From: a virus
Virus record (IMG/VR): IMGVR_UViG_3300020411_001021
Span: 1 to 26,451 of that record
Direction: 5' to 3' (one strand)
Length of the DNA: 26,451 nt
This document shows positions 18,001-22,900 of the stretch, piece by piece; positions within the stretch are counted from its first letter, which is position 1, and every line of letters begins with the position of its first letter. The position numbers were made by a program, and so were the translations under genes. The notes beneath the pieces were generated by a model that did not search any database, was not told the origin of the DNA, and saw only the letters and a program-made list of their open reading frames with translations.

Positions 18001-19392
18001 TTTACAGCAACAGAAACCATTACAGAACCAGGTGGTGCTACTGCTGTAGCAGCATCAATTAACTATACTGGTGATAGTATTGGTGCATATCTTACTGCAG
18101 CACCTACATTTGCTGCTAGTGAGAAAGAGGTCTTGGTATACCATAGAAACCACTGTATGCACAATAGAACAAATAATGTTAAAGTTGAAGGACTTATCTC
18201 TGAGATAGGTGATACAGTATTAACTGGATCTTTAACTGATACTGCTACTAGTATTGCAGTTGAAGCAACAGGTGGCAATTTCCATAAGATTATTAACGGT
18301 GTTGCAATTAGTGATTCCAATCCAGGATACCTTAAAATTGGTGATGAAATTATTAAGTATAGTGCAATTTCTAATGATGGTAAAACTATTACTGTTGCAA
18401 CTTCAGGTAGAGGAGCAGCAGAAACTACAGCAGTAGCACATGCTGTTGATGATATAGTAGAGTGTTACAACCTTGATGGTATACCATTGACAGAATTGAA
18501 TAAGACTCACACATCAATTTCATGTCCTTGGTTGGATACTTACATGTTACATACTACTAGTATTGCTAGTGGTGGTATACGTGCTGGTGGTGGAAATGTG
18601 TATGCTTCACAAAACGTACAATTTGAAACTCTAACACCTCAAGTATCTGTTATGGATTTACCTGAGACTACTATTGCTGCAAGGATCAATACTACTAGTG
18701 CAACTTCTATTGGTAATGGATCTACAACTCAGGATCAATCATCATTTGTGAATGATGGAGCATATGAATTCATAACATTAAATGATATGAATCAATGGGC
18801 TAATCCAAGAATGGTTTGCTCAGATGTCAATGAATCAGCTAAATTAAGTGGTGCTAAGTCACTTACACTTAAGATTGATATGGTAACTGAGAAATCTCAT
18901 TTATCTCCAGTTGTTGATTTAGATAGGTGCTCTTTGATTACAACAACCAATAGAATTAATTCTTGGCCAGGTGGTCCTAATGCATATGGACAACAAGCAG
19001 ATATAGATACAACACAAGATGTTTCTGTATTACCATACGGAGATCAGAATGATGCTGTATACATTACTCGTTTGGCAAGACTTATTAAGGAGTCAAGATC
19101 TTTAAGAGTTGATTTCCAAATGTCACGACCACCAGAGTCTGAGATAAGACTTTACTATCGTGTATTCAGTAATGGTAGTAATGATAGTTTAGATTCAGTG
19201 GGTTGGACTTTAATGCCAGCACCTTTACAATATGATTCTGCACCATCAGAAGAAATCTTATGGAAGGATTTCTATTATGAAGTTAGTGGATTGAATTTCA
19301 ATGCATTCCAACTTAAGATTGTTATGAGATCAACAAACCAAGCAAGAATTCCATTAATTGCTGATTTACGTGCTATTGCACTTGCAACATAA
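12055..19392 (+). CDS. Giant DUF4815-type virion structural protein (T4 gp9/gp10 slot)
   Basis: 2445 residues. The N-terminus (about 8-70: TPYYDDFDKDKNFYRVLFRPG, QARELSTMQSILQNQVE, GTHFFKDGAMVIPG) is the signature of the phage DUF4815 family. Other conserved blocks are IPWIRSRNVGF with KPRTRFYGFFDGVAV (about 1437-1470), WYDPLAQSFII (about 1680) followed by FLTSVEIYFQTKD, and the C-terminus MRSTNQARIPLIADLRAIAL. Between these are at least four 'G.TSGA.G.V' modules (about 490-548, 894-948, 1559-1598, 1946-2001) and a GDEIIKYSAI...TSGRG module (about 2060-2150). No enzyme motif is seen. Its position right after gp8 and its family suggest a baseplate-peripheral protein that attaches fibres, in place of T4 gp9 and gp10; that role is inferred. 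It starts four bases after gp8 with no Shine-Dalgarno sequence, and its stop overlaps the next start (TAATG). Confidence 0.85.
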   Translation: MAQNTNLNVTPYYDDFDKDKNFYRVLFRPGFPIQARELSTMQSILQNQVENVGTHFFKDGAMVIPGQVGYDLNVSAILLQESFLGSDVETYRAQLDGAIIEGLTTGIKAKVLYSISAETSEKGYITLYVKYIDSGDTTSESALKTFQLNEQLISDKEITFGSTLIEVGTPFAQLLPVNATATGSSAYISEGVYFVRGHFVNVPSNYLILEQYSNNPSFRVGLEVLESIVTPEDDESLNDNAAGTSNYSAPGAHRFKVSTNFVKRLITDEADKDFIELLRINNSVVENFVERTAYSELEKSMARRTYEESGDYVIDTFDVKAREHLNDGFNNGVYDSGTTSQDGNVADDEMVALEVSPGKAYVRGYRTEFITPQYVDVEKPRDFDSIQNGIINFNLGNFMKIYDVTGWPEISGDGVTDAYQIVEFYDDWAANATASIKSGATLIGRGRLIQLQKAVTSTASTNPFGGSGPIDGVYDMWFFDPQMWTALNITNPGTFTVGMRVVGKTSGSYGYVANIGNGTHYIYLEQVTGGFTNGEILEVDGRVFGTLEAAWTYNITDARSVFGKIAGTNNIRFGANLILNDAKAIEASTINVDDTTDDEITGFRTRFDKDLRPGDVVTPVISNSEGNNTHRILRVDPTAIGVTAQNKKNSVAAADVIFNYDEETAKIDGTLKVGTVADGDYGELVRMRPFIFQKDYQNGELSFDLPEDVMKDISDESFFVYRNFASKTVTTGSITFTLPETEAFAAMSAENYILTVIADGGDTTWTNGMNIDVDSQADAGNLSISFGAQNQSLSITGLGQVATVTLTALVSKNTVTKKLKTASKMQALKVYKTNDNVDVQQTGLVYSSLYGTRVQDGDISMGINDVYKIHAIYESYDENDASPPYLTLTESVFFGTGKLIVGKTSGARGRVISFQNTTQKLYYVAINEIPFLNGEIIEGYDAANDPITGIIDDDEDSIFLGSKVITDEFELEAGMRTNFYDVSRLTRPGGTVPPNRRLLVIFDYFIHEASGDYFSAESYSGITFKEIPNYKLDGSIKYIRDQIDFRPAVKELRNGTGTISAPYYVNCTTFDYNSRVFTTAGGSGASTVFDIMQVNSSFRADYSWYLPRVDKLYLSHDGDLRVAKGVSSKFLIPPQPVQNSMLLANIEYKPYVFDPERDIIIKPEVIRRYTMKDIGDIETRLTNVEYYTSLSMLESQADNTKTYDENGFDRLKNGYVVDDFTDHTVGDVLNVDYKCSLDFREGQLRPQHYTTNVGLQYNDSDSTNVVRTEGNVLMLPYTEEALVQQPYASRTENVNPFNVFTFIGRIDLQPASDDWVDIERMPARVENIEGDFSAVSRDMQVDQNGFAPIQWGSWQTNWTGETLTSTSQRQSTSGTYGIGRQLGRAGHGQRRQGLFYLHERRTFRVVNNQARQGIRSKVVPKIERKSLGDTILSTSTIPWIRSRNVGFNVFRLKPRTRFYGFFDGVAVTPYITPKVIEIIKNSTTDARTNETPFVVGETVVGQNSKCQLKVVAPNDGYTTNPYGKGTETLPETYASQTEYLNHDITAISETVSPDYFGNMQVGEVLVGQTSGARCVVRERRLLTDNVGNIQGTLFIPSPKNDANPRWATGTRSFRFTTSETNSTMTGAVDSSAQTNYTASGTTQTVQENILAIKNAEIVQDTVSEERVVETTRTEERQIGWYDPLAQSFIIEKEGGTFLTSVEIYFQTKDTNIPISMQIRTMVNGYPSKSILPFSDVTINPEQVEISESAAVPTKFTFRAPVYIKSSVEYCFVLLSDSNEYKVWISRMGDIDVTGTRTISEQPYAGVLFKSQNASTWTADQYEDLKFSIYRAEFTQTTGTAVLNNTAQGRGNGGIHRLVNNPIQTLKPKTSLTLPTGSNYSFSLGARLKQVTTGALATVLDHNTTPDPDTLTVNEVSGNWLVGSATTYMITSSQTNATISTSGVSGTFEAGDVVTGGTSGAVGEVVSWDAAGNSLVLNYVTKAFTATETITEPGGATAVAASINYTGDSIGAYLTAAPTFAASEKEVLVYHRNHCMHNRTNNVKVEGLISEIGDTVLTGSLTDTATSIAVEATGGNFHKIINGVAISDSNPGYLKIGDEIIKYSAISNDGKTITVATSGRGAAETTAVAHAVDDIVECYNLDGIPLTELNKTHTSISCPWLDTYMLHTTSIASGGIRAGGGNVYASQNVQFETLTPQVSVMDLPETTIAARINTTSATSIGNGSTTQDQSSFVNDGAYEFITLNDMNQWANPRMVCSDVNESAKLSGAKSLTLKIDMVTEKSHLSPVVDLDRCSLITTTNRINSWPGGPNAYGQQADIDTTQDVSVLPYGDQNDAVYITRLARLIKESRSLRVDFQMSRPPESEIRLYYRVFSNGSNDSLDSVGWTLMPAPLQYDSAPSEEILWKDFYYEVSGLNFNAFQLKIVMRSTNQARIPLIADLRAIALAT

Positions 19393-19625
19393 TGAATGGA
19401 TTAATACCTGTAGAAGGAAAGGATGGCTGGTATAGAGATCCAGACTCCAATGCTATCGTAAATGCCAATACATCAGACTATGATAAATATATGGCGACTT
19501 ATAATAAGCGTCAGAAAGAGATTTCTGAAAAGAAGGCTTTACAAAATGATGTTTCTGAGTTAAAATCAGAGATAAGTGAAATAAAAGCACTCTTGAAAAC
19601 GTTAGCTAACAAACCCGTATCATGA
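19392..19625 (+). CDS. Small coiled-coil protein (77 aa)
   Basis: The ATG shares a base with the TAA stop of the preceding gene, suggesting translational coupling. The N-terminal half has the motif KDGWYRDPDSNAIVN followed by SDYDKYMATYNKRQ. The C-terminal half (about 40-72) is a heptad-patterned coiled coil with Lys/Glu/Ser/Leu. Small proteins with this 'RD..S.AI.N....Y..Y' head and coiled-coil tail are common next to structural genes in marine phages. I do not know a proven function; a virion or assembly role is inferred from its place between tail genes. It is co-translated with the next gene through a four-base ATGA overlap. Confidence 0.75.
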   Translation: MNGLIPVEGKDGWYRDPDSNAIVNANTSDYDKYMATYNKRQKEISEKKALQNDVSELKSEISEIKALLKTLANKPVS

Positions 19626-19864
19626 CAGAGACACCAGTTGAGAAGATTTCCCAAGAACAAATGCTCAAAGAATTTAAAGAGCGTTTTCAAAAGTTGATTA
19701 CTGAGAATCAACAACTTGGGCAAAAGATTAAAGAGAATGAATCTCAAGCACTTAAACTACAAGGTGCTATTGAAACGCTAGAATATTATCTGGCAGGAGG
19801 GACACCCGATACACCAGAACCTAGACCTGATGGTACTATCGATCCCGACAATATAGATGAATAA
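19622..19864 (+). CDS. Small helical/coiled-coil protein (80 aa)
   Basis: It starts at the ATG within the ATGA overlap with the upstream stop. Residues about 8-57 form a continuous charged helix (KEFKERFQKLITENQQLGQK, then LQGAIETLEYYL) likely to be a coiled coil. The tail (about 58-80) is acidic and Pro/Asp-rich, hence probably disordered. The 'LQGAIETLEYY' segment recurs in small phage proteins of unknown role. It is the last gene before a strong terminator, so the pair is co-transcribed with gp8 and the giant protein. Its function is unknown to me. Confidence 0.75.
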   Translation: MTETPVEKISQEQMLKEFKERFQKLITENQQLGQKIKENESQALKLQGAIETLEYYLAGGTPDTPEPRPDGTIDPDNIDE

Positions 19865-19867
19865 TTG

Positions 19868-19892
19868 AAAGGGGTTTTAAAACCCCTTTTTT
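19868..19892 (+). terminator. Rho-independent terminator
   Basis: AAAGGGG, TTTTAAAA, CCCCTTT form a perfect inverted repeat with a short loop, followed by a run of six T in total. It begins four bases after the stop of the 80-aa gene and ends just before the next late promoter motif. The A-run on the left means it could also act on the opposite strand, but no gene reads toward it from that side. Confidence 0.9.
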
Positions 19893-19897
19893 ATTAG

Positions 19898-19908
19898 CAT
19901 AAATAACT
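19898..19908 (+). promoter_or_regulatory. Late promoter motif CATAAATAACT before the fibre gene
   Basis: CATAAATAACT is identical over 11 bases to the motif at 5061. It sits six bases after the terminator T-run and 38 bases before the fibre ATG. The terminator-promoter pair restarts transcription for the fibre, gp13 and gp14. Confidence 0.8.
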
Positions 19909-19946
19909 CAGAAGCATTAACTGTACATAGGTCGTCCTAAAATAAA

Positions 19947-22900
19947 ATGGCAAATAGAATTCAATTAAGACGAGGTGGTGCTCAAGAATGGGCAAACTCA
20001 AACCCAACTCTAGCACAAGGTGAGTTAGGAGTTGAATTAGATACTGGTCGCTTTAAAATCGGTGATGGTGTAACTGCATGGAACTCTTTGAGATATGAGA
20101 GACCCATTGAATCTACATCCAACACTGCTAATACTCTTGTACAACGAGATGCTGATGGTAACTTTCAAGCAGGTACTGTTACCGCTACAGTTATTGGTAA
20201 TGCCTCTACTGCATCACGACTTGCTTCAACTAGACAAATTCAAATAGCAGATGATGTTACTTGCTCTGGTGTTTTTGATGGATCGGCAAACTTAACACTT
20301 AATGCTACATTAGAATTACTTTCATCATTACCTCATTATGATGGCACATCTACTTCAACAGGTACATATACAAAAGTTACTGTAGATGCTAAAGGTAGAA
20401 TTATTAATGCTTCTACTCCATCAACTCTTGCAGATTATAATCTTAATGGAACTGTAGAGGGATCTTCTGCACAGGCATATGACGCAGACCTAGCATCATT
20501 TGCTTCACTAGCAAGTAATGGTCTTGTCACTAGGGTATCTAATGGTAATGTTACTACTAGGGTTTTAACAGGTACTGCTTCTAGAATTTCTGTTTCTGAT
20601 GGTGGTGGTTTACTAGGAAACCCAATCATTGATATGATCCTGACTGCTGTAGTACCAGGTGATTACAATACAGAATCTTTAACTTCAGTCAATGCATTAG
20701 GTAGTAATAACGAACCATTTGGAACAGAAACTGTTAATGCTACAAAGTTTACAGTTGACGGATATGGTAGACTAACTAGTGCAACCAATGTACCTATTGC
20801 AACAGCAGTAGAAGGAACAGATGCAGCAGCATACAATAATGGATCGACCTATTCCAGAGGTGATAGGATCACTAATGCGTCGAATCTTTATCAGGCCATT
20901 GCAGCTATTGCGGCTGGAGGTGGGGCTCCTACTCACACAGATGGTAGTGATACTGGATCGTGGAGATATCTCGCTGCAGTTTCCACGAAGCAGAAGGGTC
21001 TTGCGTCCTTCTCTCAAGAGGATTTTGATGTATCTGCAGGGGGTCACGTTAGTCTCGCTGCTGCTGGTATTGACAATTCTCAATTACAGAACAGTAGAGT
21101 TTCGTTTGCTGACGGTAACACGAAAGAGGACTTCGACCTTGACCAAGAATTAACGGCTACTACTGGTTATAGAGGTTTCAATTATTTAAACTATGTTAAA
21201 GTCAACGATACTTCAGGCAATCTTCTCTTCGGTGCTAATAATACTGGGGATGCTGGTGCTGGTGAAGTTGATATTAATGTAAGAACTTACATTTCAGATC
21301 CAGATATTACTTTGGATGGTGCTGTTGCACAAACTTTAGATAAGAGTGGAGATGGTAATCTAACATTCCAGTTAACACAGAATAGCTCCAATCAAAGAGA
21401 ACTAACCATTGCTGCTACTAACTCAGGTAGTGGCACTTCTGGTGTTGTTATTACAGCAGAAGACTTAGTTAATATTCAAGCAACTGAAGCAACTAATGGT
21501 AAAGTTTGGGTTGAAGGATCAAGATTCCAAGCAAATTATATTGCTTCTGATGATGCTACATTAATTCTCGATCCTGGTGATGATCGAGCAGTGAGTGGTA
21601 AAGTTCAGATAATGGGGGATTTACAAGTAGATGGAACGACTACAACAATTAATTCAACCGTTACTACGTTGGATGATCCTATTATCACTCTTGGTGGTGA
21701 TACTGCTCCAGGTTCAGATGACAACAAGGATAGAGGAGTTGAATTCAGATATTACGACTCACAAGCAAGAGTTGGATTCTTTGGTTACGACGATTCGGCC
21801 GCTGATCTTGGAGGCCATACAGGAGCATTCACATTCCTCTACGATGCCACAAATACCTCAGAGGTATTCTCTGGAACAGATGCAGGGATCATCGCTGGTA
21901 ACTTAAGTCTAACAACAAATACTAACTCAACATCTAATACTACTGGAGATTTGGTAGTAGCAGGTGGTGCTGGTATTGGAGATGATGTTAATATTGGTGG
22001 TAGTGTAGATGTAGATACTAACCTTCGCATTCATGGTACATCTCGTTTTGATGATACTATGGAATTGCATGGTGCTGCTAAGTCGTTGCAATTTAAAAAT
22101 GGATCAGGCACTGTTAAGAGTGAGATTCATACAACATCTGGTAATGCAGAATTTGGTGGTGTTGTAACAGTCACAGGAAATACTGATTTAAATGCAAACT
22201 TAAATGTAGCATCTCTAGTTCATTTTGAGTCTACAGATAATCCTGATATTCTATCTGGTGCTCCTCACTCAATTCAGAATAGTGATTATGGTGCATTAAG
22301 AGTAGATGGTGGTGGTTACTTTGATAAGGATGTATTGTTTAACGGTGACATCTATCTGAATGGTGACTTTAACCAGCAAGAAGACGCAACTGAGAATTAT
22401 GGTTTAAGAAACTATCTATCTGTCCGATATAAACTACGTGCTGGTTCTGTTGGTGTATACACTCCAAGTTATTCAAACCATAACACTTCTAACTTAAGAG
22501 TCTTTGGTGGTGCTGGTATTAACACTACACTACACGTTGGTGCTACTGGAGTAGGACAAGGTTTATTTGTAGGTAAGAAGAACTCTGGAGATACAGTTAA
22601 GTTTAGTGTTGATGGACCTTCTGGTAATGTTAATACTTCAGGTACTTTAGTTGTTGCAGGTCAAACAACTATTAATGATTCACTTATTATTGATGCTGCT
22701 AATGAAGAGTTTGCAATTCAGAATGGATCTGGCACTGATAAATTCACAGTTGACACAGACAATGGTAATACAGTAATTCAAGGTACTGTTAATATTGAGG
22801 GTGTAACTGATATTGATAATGACTTTGCAGTCAGATCAGGAACAACAGATAAGTTTAAAGTTACATCTTCAAATGGTAATACTAATATTGAAGGAACTCT

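Noticed and set aside
19482-19489. GATAAATA inside the 77-aa gene as a late promoter
   Set aside because: It encodes the in-frame Asp-Lys-Tyr segment, and the downstream gene is coupled by overlap. It cannot be excluded but lacks support.
19947-20102. Diversity-generating retroelement suggested by the Mtd-like fibre N-terminus
   Set aside because: There is no reverse transcriptase gene, and I found no template or variable repeat pair in the window. The attachment-type N-terminus alone is common.
20772-21153. Overlapping frames on both strands in the GC-rich fibre patch
   Set aside because: They arise from the same compositional shift. The fibre frame continues through without a break and its product has recognisable motifs.
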